A stretch of 64,000 nucleotides of DNA from positions 57,917,980-57,981,979 of the forward strand of contig NC_068575.1 of the NCBI RefSeq assembly GCF_025698545.1. The letters run 5' to 3'. Origin of the DNA: Gossypium raimondii. Lineage: Eukaryota > Streptophyta > Magnoliopsida > Malvales > Malvaceae. Under the pieces are notes generated by a model that was not told where the DNA came from, searched no databases, and saw only the letters and a program-made list of their open reading frames with translations. Made by a program: the position numbers and the translations under genes. This document shows positions 38,915 to 52,496 of this stretch, one piece after another. Numbering within the stretch: position 1 is the first letter of the stretch; the number at the start of each line of letters is the position of its first letter.

Positions 38915-40784
38915 ATGGGTTCTCTAATTATTAATAATAATCACATATCAAGTACTATTAATGAGATGGTAATAAAATTTATTTTTGATATTCATGTTAT
39001 TTGTTTAATTAAATTATATTGTATTAACTATTTTGCTAATTTAATAATGTCAGAGCCCGTACCGCGCATTGAGGGGCCGTGTTAATAGTGTAGGGTTTCA
39101 GCCAGATGAACGCCTAATACCATACTTAGAGTTAGCCGGGTTCGGATCAGCGGCATTGATTCGGACTTTTGATCTGCGATACGACTTGATTTCCGCTTTA
39201 GTTGAGCGATGGCGTCCGGAGACCCACACATTTCATCTGCCGTGCGGAGAGTGTACCGTCACTCTAGAGGATGTTGCAGTACAACTTGGGCTTCCCATAG
39301 ACGGGAATGCGGTCACGGGCGTAAGTTCAATCTCTAGGCCGGCTACCCTTTGCAATGAATTACTTGGACGCTTGCCAAGTCAGGGGAAATTTACCAGTTT
39401 GAGATTTTCATGGCTACATGCCAATTTTGAGCATTTGCCAAGTACTGCTAATGAACGGGAGGTGATGCAGGCTGTTCGAGCTTACATCATGCACCTTATA
39501 GGAGGTGTACTCATGCTGGATGCAAACGGCAGTAAGGTCCACTTGATGTACTTACTCTTATTATCCAATTTGCATAACACTCGTTCATACAGTTGGGGGT
39601 CCGCAGTTTTAGCCATGCTGTATCGCGAACTTTGTCGGACAACAAATCCTTCTGCGATTGACATAGGCGGATGCCTCATACTGCTGCAGTCGTGGGCACT
39701 TTACCGGATGCCATTCTTTGCATCCATTAGTCATCAATCATATGTATTTCCACTCGTTAATAGGTGATGAATTTTTCATCATTATAATAATTAGTTGACT
39801 TTTTTATAATATATTATTCTAACAATTTGTTTTCGTAGGTGGAGTACTAATCCGGGTATCGAGAAGTCACCGTCTGTTCTGATATATCGTCTAATGATTG
39901 AGAATCATGCTGGAGAGGGGGTAAGTTTTTCGAATATAAACCTAATTTTATTATTTTATCTCACTCGACCCGCGTTAATATAACAACGTTATTAATTGTG
40001 CAGTTCATTTGGATGTCGTATTCTGCTCCAGAAATTATGGCAGTTATGCCATCATCTGCCCGCGTCCACTCAAACCTATGGTGCATTAGCGCACCCGTTA
40101 TCAATTTTAACGTAGTGGAGTGGTATCATGGCAATCGAGTACTCCGGTAGTTCGGTTGCATACAGTATATCCTGACACTGCCAGTACAATTGGGGGAGAT
40201 CCATGGGATGAGCAAGAAGGGGAGGTATGGAGATAATTGGGAAGAAGTGCACGAAGAATATATCACGATATGGAACAACCGGTTCGGGAGGGTACCTCAG
40301 ATGGATCGTGCTCCGGATTTGCAACCCTCGTTAGAGTATATAAAGTGGTACTGTGAGACAGGGAAACCATTTCTGTTTGGTGGGCGGTCGATTGTAGTCC
40401 CTCCGCATACGACACGAATTACGCAACCCCTTCGACATCTGCATCATGCACAAGAGCGAGCGAGCGAGCGAGCGAGCGAGCGAGCCGAGCGAACTACATT
40501 CTAGGGATAGTTCTTATCATCCAGAATTAGGGGGCGATGACTATTTCGTGGCTTCGTATCCACCTCAGTACTCCGCTCCTTCCGGCTAATATCTGCCGTC
40601 GTATTCCTCTCCTCCCAGATCAAGTTTATCGATGGCATTTGAGACATATGATTATTCATCTATGTTTCACACACCCCAACATACTGTTGAGGAGAATGTT
40701 GATAACCGTAATCGCCCACAACGTGAGCGTCGAGCTCCACAAAAATATACCCCTAGAACCACACCATCAAACCATCAATTTTAG
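38915..40784 (+). pseudogene. Plant mobile domain (PMD) gene carried by the MULE
   Basis: Member of the PMD family (aminotransferase-like plant mobile domain; host relatives are MAIN and MAIL1). Its role in transposons is unknown. Exons: 38915-38968 (MGSLIINNNHISSTINEM), 39054-39763, 39839-39920 and 40004-40784, with GT-AG borders. Exon 2 holds the PMD core: YRALRGRVNSVGFQPDERLI, ALVERWRPETHTFHLPCGEC, TVTLEDVAVQLGLPIDG and a long helical part. Exon 3 reads RWSTNPGIEKSPSVLIYRLM. In exon 4 an in-frame TAG lies at 40148-40150 (in VLR-stop-FGC), and a (GAGC)8 run at 40454-40485 shifts the frame near the end. Beyond it the other frame carries SSYHPELGGDDYFVASYPP, one more stop, and the C terminus RRAPQKYTPRTTPSNHQF. 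So it is a recent pseudogene with few lesions. Confidence 0.85.
40454..40485. repeat. (GAGC)8 microsatellite in the PMD gene
   Basis: Eight perfect GAGC units inside the last PMD exon, translated as repeated ERAS. Being a 4-bp unit, a change in number shifts the frame; the downstream conserved part is indeed in another frame. Confidence 0.9.
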
Positions 40785-40932
40785 GGGTTTTTGTAATAAA
40801 CAACCATTATCAATTTATGTAATGATAGTTCTTATCTAAATAAAATTACAATGGTTTAAAAATGTCTCCATAACTGCAACAAATTTTAGACAATTTTGTG
40901 ATTCAAACCATATTTATGTAATGAAGTACATA

Positions 40933-43597
40933 TCAATTTCTACTCGATTGTCCAACATGGTAGTTTCGGAGAGGGCATTTACTCCGATTATGACCGGGTA
41001 ATCTGCATACGCCACACAAATTCCCGTCAGATTTCTCCCTAATGTCCATTTCGTTATGGATTCTGGATGATTACGGACGACCTTTCAGGTTTCTACGCAA
41101 CCTTATGTCTGGGACTAGCTCGAAGGTCGTCGGAGGTACTTCCCAAGTAGATAGGTCAGGAAGCACGGGGAACTCGTTTTCCCATGCACGCAACATGAGT
41201 TCGATGGTGTACACTTCATCGATAAATTGTTCTACATTGAGCCCAACTTTAGCACAAGCTGCCACGACGTGTGCACATGGAAAATGAAGTGTTTGAAACC
41301 TTCTGCAATCGCACCGTCTATTTCTGAGATCAACTCCGTAGGACCTAGGTGGTATACTGGGTCGACGACCGATGGTCTCTGTAACTTGAAACGTTTCATT
41401 ATGTCGTGAATATACTTCTACTGTCATCGACCTCGCCATTCGACGGTTTACAACCATTGCATCCCTAATGCCTTTGACAAAGACATGTCCCGCCTCCATC
41501 TGGTTCACTTGTTGCTGACCCATTCTTGGCATCAATGTAGCCAACCTGTAGAACGTTGCCGAGAAGACAGATGAAATTAAAAGATGTCGTGTTTTTAATA
41601 ACACAGCGTTGATCCCCTCCACTAAGTTTGTAGTCATTTGATCATAATGAAAGCCCTCGTCAAAACTTTAAGCTCATTGCCACAGCTCTATAGTACCCAA
41701 CCACTGCCGAAAAGATGTGTTGGTTTGACCCTCCATGTCACTCTCAAGCTGTGCCATTCTTTGGCGAAAAATGTGTGGCTCTAGCTCGTACGCTGCATAT
41801 GTATTAAAAAAAATTTAAGTTACAGTATTGCTCCAAAACATTAAAACTTATATTCAAAAGATAAGGTAATTCTTTACCCATTCTCACAACTTGTCTCTTC
41901 CAGTCTGCATTCTTATAATCTCGCTGGAAGTTAGCCGCGATGTGCCAGATGCAGTAAACAGATCGCCATGGTACACCAGAACGCCTAATGGCTGCAATTA
42001 ATACTTTTCCTCTATCGGAAATGATGCAAATATTATCATTGCTAATCACATACCTCCGCAGGTTGGTAAGAAAGAACTCCCACGATTCTATGTTCTCCTT
42101 ATCGACGATGACAAATGCTATCGGGAGTACGTTCCTATTGCCGTCTTGAGCAACCGCAAGAAGTAAGATCTGTGTGTATTTTCCATATAGCCAGGTTCCA
42201 TCTACTTGCACAAATGGTTTGCAGTGGGGAAATGCGCGCACACATTGATCAAATGTCCAGAACATCCGATGGAAAATTCTTTTTCTTAATTGTAGTTGGT
42301 CATTTGTTCCGTTATAAGATCGTGTCTGTAACTCAATTACAGTCTCCGGTACGTGTTCCCTCATGGCGGCTATCCATCCCTGTAATTCATTGTACGATGC
42401 ATCGAAATCTCCGTACAATTGCTCCATTGCCATCTGTTTAGCTATCCATGCCTTTCGGTATGATACTCGATACTGAAATCGTACTTGTATTTCAGCAATC
42501 AGTACCGAAACTTTAATGGTCGGCATGTCTTTCACCATTGGTATGATGCATGTACAGATAGTTTTGGAGTCAAGTTTTCGATGATCTTCTGTCATACGTG
42601 TTGAAGTGCATGTGTAGGGCCCAACAAATTTTCGTATTTCACACATCTGCGACTTCTGCATAAATGCAGCTCGTACCCGCCAATTGCAGCCTTCTGCCGA
42701 CCTCCAACATTCTCCAATATATAATGTTGGTTTAGACTCGATGACTTTGTAATCTACTGATATATTCATGTTATACCGCTTAATCGCAAACATACATTCT
42801 TCCTTACTTTCAAATCTCTGGCCCACGCGTAACTCATCTGGATCAGAATATACGCCCATTCGGTAAGCATGTGGTATTTCGTGGTACTCAAAACTCACCG
42901 CCTGTGCAGACGGGATCTATCGAGACATGTGTGCCCCAGGATTATTGTGTATCACAATACGACGAATCTGGTTTCCGACTGAAGACGCATTAACATTTCC
43001 ATCCTCATTCACCCCTTCGTTGTCAATATCATCCGGGACCTCGTCTGCGTCGGGATCACTCTCACTATCCACTTCGTAATCAACAGGATCATTACTATAG
43101 TATACATCATCACCAACCACATCAGTCTCAGCTGCAGCATTAAGATCAATATTTATCCCATGTATAGGTGATTGACTATCAACATACGATACCGGAACCA
43201 CCATACACGGCGCTTCAACTCCATCTTCTTCACCTAATGGAGTGGGATCTTCAGTTGCCTCCACACTAGCTAACTCAGCAAATAACTGAATCAGTACATT
43301 TTTGTTACTCGAAGTCCCACAATAAAGAGCGACCATTGTTTCCACGTCTTCATCGTCTACAAGTTCCATTTCGGTAAATTTTATTGGATCTGTTGATACT
43401 GGAAACTTGTAGAAAACTTTTGATATCCTTCTCCCACAACGTCTATAAATTTTTTCACTAATTTTTCCTTCATATCATCAAACAAGATATTTTTATCAAA
43501 TCTCATTGCTACTTGTTTGCGACATTCAAATATACATCCCACAGTTATTGTTAAAATTTCTCCATCGAAATAAACGCATACAAAAACCGATTCTCCA
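40933..43597 (-). pseudogene. Decayed MULE transposase (copy 2)
   Basis: Same gene as in copy 1. N terminus MENGESVFVCVYFDGEIL; acidic region (SESDPDADEVPDDIDNEG); MuDR domain ECWRSAEGCNWRVRAAFMQK; DDE core with PFVQVDGTWLYGKY and IISDRGK (both Asp kept), then WRSVYCIWHIAANFQRDYKN; an intron at about 41796-41880; SWIM finger CDCRRFQTLHFPCAHV. Lesions: frame breaks near 43370 and 42900-42915, stops in the WQWAQSFDEG region (about 41660-41690), and CAA-to-TAA after NLKGRP (about 41068). There is also a 9-bp in-frame deletion relative to copy 1 near the C terminus. More of the catalytic core is intact here than in copy 1. Confidence 0.88.
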
Positions 43598-43910
43598 TTT
43601 TCAATACTAGATCTCAGAAAAAAGAATTTCAAATTTCTTAAAACAGTTTCAAAATGTAAACAAAATACATAAAATTTTAATGCAAAATTTTTCATTCAAG
43701 CTAACAAAATTAATAACATGACAAAATAACTTTCAAATAATAAAATTACTAACAAGACTCTACATTCTATTTTAAAAAAAAAACCAAAATACCTAATTTT
43801 TTTCTTCTTTTCCTTCCTTCTTTTCTTCTGCTTCCTTCCTTCTTCTTTCTTCCGTTTCTGTAGTCAAATTTATGTTTGTGTTGGGGGTATTTATAGAGAA
43901 AAATCACAGC

Positions 43911-44044
43911 ATTGGCGCCTTTCAGTATGGCACCACCATTGGCGCCTCCCAGATAGGCACCACCATTGGCGCCTCCCAGATAGGCACCACCATTGGCGCC
44001 TCCCAAATAGGCACCACCATTGGCGCCTTCCAGATAGGCGCCAA
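43911..44044. repeat. 27-bp tandem array in the right TIR of MULE copy 2
   Basis: Five units of ATTGGCGCCTCCCAGATAGG plus CACCACC, with few differences between units; the last ends GGCGCCAAT. Each unit has the palindrome GGCGCC and a near-inverse AGGC(A/G)CC half. Copy 1 has fewer and more diverged units at the same place (about 26093-26180). It lies just upstream of the transposase TATA-like element and leader. Confidence 0.85.
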
Positions 44045-44248
44045 TACTATGTATTATACGGGTTATATACTAACCCGAAAAAGTATAAAATTATATTTTA
44101 TTCAAAAAAAATATTATTATTTTATTCATTGACGCCTATCTAATAGGCTCCAATGAAAAAGTAACTTATTTTGGTAAATTTTTTTCTGACATACTATTTC
44201 AAAACACAAACTTACTAATAGTTTAGTGACCTTAAGTGTAGTTTACCA

Positions 44249-44257
44249 TTATATTTA
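44249..44257. repeat. Right 9-bp target duplication of the outer MITE
   Basis: TTATATTTA, identical to 37066-37074. Confidence 0.8.
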
Positions 44258-44294
44258 TAAACTTCCAAATGTGATCCTGCACTAATACTATTTT

Positions 44295-44643
44295 GGTAAA
44301 AAGACCTCTCCAATCCCTCTCAATTTTGATATTGAGCAAATTGGTCCATCTAAAAATTTTTGAGCAATTTTATCCCTTTCAATTTTGAAAGTGAGCAATT
44401 AAGGACAATTAGTCTCAACATTAATGTTTTTCGTCAATTGTATGTAATTTTGATTGGTATAATAACAAATTTAGCTCTTAAAGTCTAGAGATTCTGTTAA
44501 TGTGGTCCCAATTTAACAAATTTAGCTTGCAAAATTTGTGTAAATGTTGAGGTTTGGAAGGGATTAAATTGCTCTGATTTTTTTGAGAAGGGGCCAATTT
44601 ACTCAATTTCAAAACTGAGAGGGACTGAAGGGGTCTTTTTACC
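44295..44643. mobile_element. Mutator-type MITE upstream of GAPC
   Basis: A 349-bp gene-less element. The left end reads GGTAAAAAGACCTCTCCAAT and the right end inverted reads GGTAAAAAGACCCCTTCAGT; the match continues ('ccctctca(a/g)ttttga') for about 55 bp. Flanks TACTATTTT (44286-44294) and TATTATTTT (44644-44652) agree at 8 of 9 positions, fitting a 9-bp Mutator duplication. It ends about 240 bp before the GAPC start codon. Confidence 0.78.
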
Positions 44644-44768
44644 TATTATTTTCAGTTTTTTACCATTTCCAACGAATCAATCGACGGTTACTAATTTTTG
44701 TGGTCGCTACTTTCCACTAAAAATTTCCATCAATCAGTTGTTCCTTCATTTAGGTTAAAGTCCTCTCA

Positions 44769-44776
44769 TAAATAAA
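44769..44776 (+). promoter_or_regulatory. Possible TATA element of the GAPC gene
   Basis: An ATAAATAA word lies about 110 bp before the ATG, followed by a pyrimidine-rich leader with CTCTCTACTC, typical of highly expressed plant genes. The assignment is by position only. Confidence 0.4.
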
Positions 44777-44883
44777 CTACCCTTCTCTTCGTATCCTACA
44801 GTTATCACTCACTTAGCGCTTCACCCTCCGATCTCTCTACTCCTTTTATCGTCTTCATTAAGGTTTGATTTCGTTTCTCCGTC

Positions 44884-47365
<2,482 letters not shown>

Positions 47366-50300
47366 GTGATTTTCGTGTAACAGTCGTTACATCATGGAAT
47401 TTTTAGCCTCGTTCTTGAAGCTTTTAGGAAACTGAAGAGATTTTCTTGGAAATAATAGAATTGCACGGGACATATATCAGTGAACCCGTATGCATCTTTT
47501 GAAACAGTTTTTATTTTGTTTAAATTGGATTTTTATTTTGATTGTTAGCGTAAGTTCTCAACTTTTAAAGGCTAGTGATTTGAGGCTGGTGACGTTTGTG
47601 CCAAGAGAAGGTAAGAGAAAAGGTGCTGAATCAACTTTTAATGAAAACTGTAAAGATGCAGCTGACCAAGATGAAAATATCACCTATAACAACGATTACA
47701 CGTGTACAGTAAAATCATGAATTCTGCTTGTTCTTAACGATTGATTAAAACTTGTATGAATAATAATAATGGATGGTAAAAATGTTGAGAGGAAATTGAC
47801 CTGACATCATATCCATGGTAGCAATTGATATTTTGGGGGGGGGGGGTTTAATCAATTATGAAAATTTTTGGTAGAAATAAATTTTAATTTTCTATATATA
47901 TATTATCAGATAAAATTATATCATTATATGTAAATTTTTTAAAGAATATTAGATAAAGTTGGAATCAAAAGATCTGTGCTCTATTATCATGTATGCTACG
48001 ACTATCCTCTAGATTATTGGAGTCGTGGTGATGAAGGGACTCAGCCATATTCAGCCCAACTTTTTGACATTGGGTCTATTCCTTTATTGGATATGACTAC
48101 GTGAGCCATTGAGACTGAGCAATCTTCATATTTCGGTTTAAAATTCATGAGCCTAAACAAGCCCAATTTTGGTCCAGTCCAATAAAAATCAATTGATCTC
48201 CATTCAATTTTATTCCAAATCTAGAAACAAAACCATTTCTTATTTTTTGAACTCCTCCCCCCCACCCGAAATTTTTTTTTCTTATTTTAACTCTTTTTTT
48301 CCATTATACAATTATTGACATATATTTTACAGAGATGCATAAAAATCAGATCGGATGAGATCGTTGAGAAGTGTGATTATTGGCAAGGACTAGAGGAGGC
48401 AGTTAGGATAGGGCCAAGCAAGTGCAACAAATGTAGGCTGCCGACCGGGCACGCAAACCCAAGAAGGGCTCTCAAGGGGCAGCCAACGCTGCGCCAAAAC
48501 CATCAATTCTCTCAGCCGAAGAAGTCAAGTCAGCAACAGTAGTTGGTCGGGACCAATATATAATCAAGGACGGAGCAGTTCTAAAGATCATATGAGAATA
48601 GCAATGAAAAAGTGCGTCTGGACAAGGGATGATACCACTAGTTCTATAAAGTTATATAATCTAATTAAATATCGGTCGCAGTCCGATAATCCTCAACATT
48701 AAAAAAAGAACACACACGTCTGAAGAGGATTGTTGCATAGCTGCTAGTGGTACTTCTTCTATTTACATTATATTGAGCTAAAAACAAAAGATTGGAAATT
48801 ATGAGATAAAGAGTTACAGATCAAATCACATAAAATCTACTCTCTACGTTAAATATACCCTACATTTCAAGGAATCAATTGGTTGTTGTTGCATTCCTCT
48901 GTGTCTCCTCTACTCAAATCAACACATTTATCATATACAGCTACTTTCCATGTGCAATTGAAAGGTTCATTGCATCATTCAGTTGGGTCCCAAGTCTCTA
49001 ATATTTGCCATTGTAACTTTAAGTGGAAGTCAGAATCCGAAACTTCCTTTACTTTATGTATGCAATGAGACATCCAATAAGTTTTTAAAATCCCAAAGGA
49101 GATTTGAGAGATCAATTGGTGTGTTTTCTGGCAATGTGACGATGAGTTTCATAATACTGGCCATTGAAGGTAAGAAAGAGACCTGTAAGAAGATAATTTA
49201 AGAACAAAACAACAATGGTGGGAAGCATGAAAATGATACAAAAGCAAAGCAAGGGATTTGACATATCACATGCATTATTGTTGATAAAGCAGGGAACCCC
49301 ACTCCTCTATTTTCAGCCTTTTTCAATGTATTAGTAGCCATTAAAACTATATATATATTGTTAAAAAGCTGCTTTTCACATGGCATTCTTTGCTTTCGAA
49401 GCTATGAAATCCAAGTATTTTTGAGTAGTTGGACATGGTTCCACCTCACTATGTCTTAATTTTTATCTTTGAAGTAACAAATTATTCTAGTTTCAATCTT
49501 GAATTTGATCTTGCATGTTAACTTTTTTAAAGTCAACTTAAAACAAAGGTCTTGGAATCCAAAATTTACAGCAGAAGGTGACATTTTTGAAGGCTTTCAC
49601 TCTTTATGATGTAAAATTTTCAAACTTGACAAGGTTTCTCATAAACCAAACCTTCAAAACCCGAACTTCTTCTGTTAGCAGATCTGGGAAAATATATACA
49701 AATATAACTACAATAATATCATTCTTCAATACTTCCAAGTTTCTCAAGAGATCAGGTTAGAAATTTACAATTAAGTTCCTCAACTGTCAATATCATAGGA
49801 GGAGAAGAAAGCACTAACATAGTGGTAGTGGTAGGGGTTGCCCTGTTGACTTGAATCAACATTAGGCCAAATGTGTGTTAGAAGATTAACTAGATTAACC
49901 ACCAAATTAATCAATAAACTTGATGGACCATTACACAAATGGTAATTAACTAAATCTTAGATTAAAGTAAGCACAATTTACCCACTTCATAATATTTGAA
50001 GATTAACCGATATGATCTTGGAACAGTTTATTATTCCAATTGAGGAACATACCATCTTTTCATGTTCTTCACCTTTTTGTGAGACTGATCATTGGCTATT
50101 CCCTTTCATACACCATCTTATAGTTGATGTTATTTATCATTAACTCTCAAACTCTTGGCTATCAAGACCAGAAAGAAAGCATTTATTCACTGCACATGCT
50201 TTCTTGATCTACTTCATTTCTTTTCAGGGTGTTTCAATGGTTTTTGATGCTGGTAGTTCAACTGCTTGAATATTTTCATTAATGAAGCTTTAGTTTCTTA

Positions 50301-50384
50301 CAGTGGTTAGTTAAGCCTTTTTCCCTATTTGACTTGCTTTGTTGCACTGAGTCCGGTAGGGCCTTTGCTTTGTTAATCTTCATA
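47366..50384. other. Intergenic region between GAPC and the ankyrin gene
   Basis: The first few hundred bases hold the GAPC 3' UTR. A G-run sits near 47836-47847. The patch at about 48315-48542 has an open frame of 75 codons without known domain. The end (about 50200-50384) likely holds the leader, and maybe a 5' UTR intron, of the ankyrin gene. Confidence 0.4.
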
Positions 50385-52496
50385 ATGCTTCCTACATACT
50401 TCCCTCTTCGCTGGGAAAGCACTGGAGACCAATGGTGGTATGCTTCTCCCATCGATTGGGCAGCAGCTAATGGCCATTACGACTTGGTCAGAGAGCTTCT
50501 ACGGATCGATGGGAATCATCTCATCAAGCTGACCTCTTTGAGGAGGATCCGCCGGCTCGAGACTGTATGGGATGATGAAGAACAGTTCGATGATGTTGCT
50601 AAGTGTCGTTCTGAGGTTGCTAGGAAGCTTTTTATCAAATGTGAATCGAAGAAAACAAAGAATTCCCTTATCAGGTGTGGCTACGGTGGATGGCTTATGT
50701 ACACGGCTGCCTCAGCCGGAGACTTGGGTTTCATTCAAGAACTTCTTCAAAGGAATCCTCTACTTGTTTTCGGAGAAGGAGAGTATGGTGTTACTGATAT
50801 TCTTTATGCTGCTGCCAGGGGCAAAAACTCTGAGGTTTTCACGCTTATATACAACTTTGCAGTCTCACCGAGGTTTATGACAGCTAATGCAGAAGGGTTC
50901 AAAGAGCACATCGGGGAAATACCTTCTGTTTATAAGTGGGAGATCACAAACAAAGCTGTTCATGCTGCTGCTAGAGGAGGAAATTTAAAGATTTTAATGG
51001 AGCTTCTTCATGGCTACTACAAAGATGTATTGGCTTATAGAGATAAGCGTGGTTCGACCGTATTACATGCTGCCGCTGGCCGAGGCCAAGTTGAGGTTAG
51101 CCTCAAGTATTCTATGTTTATGTTAGTGGTTAAGTTTCATTACCTTGACTAATGCAAGCATTGTTTCATTTTATAGGTGGTTGAAAAGCTCGTTTCATCT
51201 TTCGATATCATTGCCTCCGTAGATGATCAAGGCAACACCGCGTTGCATATCGCTGCTTACAGGGGCCAAGCAGCCGTTGTTGAGGCTTTGATTCATGTGT
51301 CTCCCTCGTTGATCTCCGTAAGAAACAATGCCGGGGAAACATTTCTCCATTTCGCAGTGTCTGGTTTTCAGACCCCAACTTTTAGAAGAGTTGACCTACA
51401 GATCAATCTTATGAAGCGACTGGTACACGAAAAGAAGTTCAACATGGAAGACATTGTTAATGCTAAAAACAATGATGGAAGGACTGCACTTCACTTGGCT
51501 ATCATTGGGAATGTCCACACTGACCTGGTGCAACTCCTTATGTCTGCACCATCAATTAACGTGAACACCAGTGATGCGAATGGAATGACTCCGCTCGATC
51601 TACTTCGACGAAGGCCGCATTCCGCTTCATCGGATATGCTTATCCGACACTTGATTTCAGCCGGGGGAATGTTTGGTTGTAAGGACCACACTGCGAGAAG
51701 AGCCATTGCTTCACACTTAAAGATGCAGCATGGAAGCAGTCCCGGAACTTCTTTCCGAATATCAGACACCGAAATCTTCTTGCATACTGGTGTTGAGACT
51801 ACATGGGATGCTTATGATGCTAATGATCCCAGTAGCAGAGGAAGAAGTCGTTCATCCTCAATTGATTACGATTCTGGTGATGAAAACAGGAAATCATCAG
51901 TCAATATAAAACCAAGTTCGAAGAATAAGGCAGCACAGAGATTGAAAAGTGTTCTCCGTTGGCCTCATATGAAAGGGAAAAAACCGAAAAGATTGAAGAA
52001 ATCAATTGAAGGTTGCTCTGAAGAAACTCCAATCCCACTTAGACAAAGATTTTCAAAGCCTTCATCATCACTTCCTAACAACAAGAGAACACTATCCGTG
52101 AGGAGTAATCAATCCAGTCCAATTGCAAAGAAAAAACTTGCATCAGGGATTATGAAAGGTGTTATGCAAGACATGCCGCAGTTAACGATTCAGGGAAGAT
52201 CTCGATCGAGTTCGTTCTCGAGGTCATCCCTTTCTTCTCCGAGCTCATTGGATAAACAAAAGGGAATTTTCACTGAGGATATTGGTGGACCATCTTGCTA
52301 CATTCCAAGTACTGATGATGAAAAACCAAGTACAATTGAGAAGCAAGGATCAAACAAAAAGGGGTTAAAGAGACAGTATTTCTGTTTTGGAGGTTCGGGC
52401 CTGACTATGAAAACCACAGTTAGCAGGCAGAGGCCGAACCTGAACCTGAACCTGAACCAGACTACCGTAAATCCAGCCATGGCCTCAATGGCTTGA
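50385..52496 (+). CDS. Ankyrin-repeat protein of a plant-specific family
   Basis: Function unknown; ankyrin repeats serve protein binding. Two exons, 50385-51095 and 51177-52496, join in frame to 676 aa. The start MLPTYFPLRWESTGDQWWYA agrees with the conserved N terminus of this family, so the upstream in-frame region from 50334 is taken as leader. Ankyrin repeats: ASPIDWAAANGHYDLVRELL (about 20-40), YTAASAGDLGFIQELLQRNP, HAAARGGNLKILMELLHGYY, TVLHAAAGRGQVEVVEKLV, TALHIAAYRGQAAVVEALI and TALHLAIIGNVHTDLVQLL, in all 6-8 units up to about residue 430. The C-terminal 250 residues are Ser/Lys/Arg-rich and likely disordered, with GRSRSSS twice and a RLKSVLRWPHMKGKKPKRLK basic patch. There are no transmembrane helices, so it is not the ACD6/PGG membrane class. 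Confidence 0.9.

Larger units (their letters stand above)
37563..44196. mobile_element. Mutator-like element (MULE), copy 2, with PMD gene and transposase
   Basis: A 6.6-kb DNA transposon. The left end GGGTTTTTTACCC matches the copy 1 terminus; the right end lacks the last 35 or so bases of that terminus, so its exact edge is uncertain. Flanks GATCAAAAC (37554-37562) and TTTCAAAAC (44197-44205) agree at 7 of 9 positions and are the presumed target duplication. It holds two convergent genes: a PMD gene on plus (38915-40784) and a MULE transposase on minus (40933-43597), with stop codons only about 150 bp apart. TIRs carry GGCGCC units. Both genes now carry lesions. It sits in the TIR of an older MITE. 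Confidence 0.88.
37075..44248. mobile_element. Mutator-type MITE split by a nested MULE
   Basis: The host element is about 530 bp: 37075-37562 plus 44206-44248. The left arm starts GGGTAAATTACACTCAATGT and goes on with 'aaactattaataagttt'. The right end inverted starts TGGTAAACTACACTTAAGGT with 'aaactattagtaagttt'. Beyond the insertion the same arm continues in 37562 and leftward (inverted: ATCACTCGAGTTCAAAAAG against ATCACTTAATTTCAAAGAG). TIRs are about 130 bp. The target duplication TTATATTTA is perfect and 9 bp long, the Mutator size. MULE copy 2 inserted into its right TIR. It has no coding capacity of its own. Confidence 0.75.

Noticed and set aside
43767-44132. Open frames with repeated GGANGGAYL or TTIGASQIG
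   Set aside because: These are translations of the 27-bp TIR array on each strand, not genes.
48315-48542. 75-codon open frame downstream of GAPC
   Set aside because: No recognised domain, no splice partners and no conserved neighbour; may be a transposon scrap.
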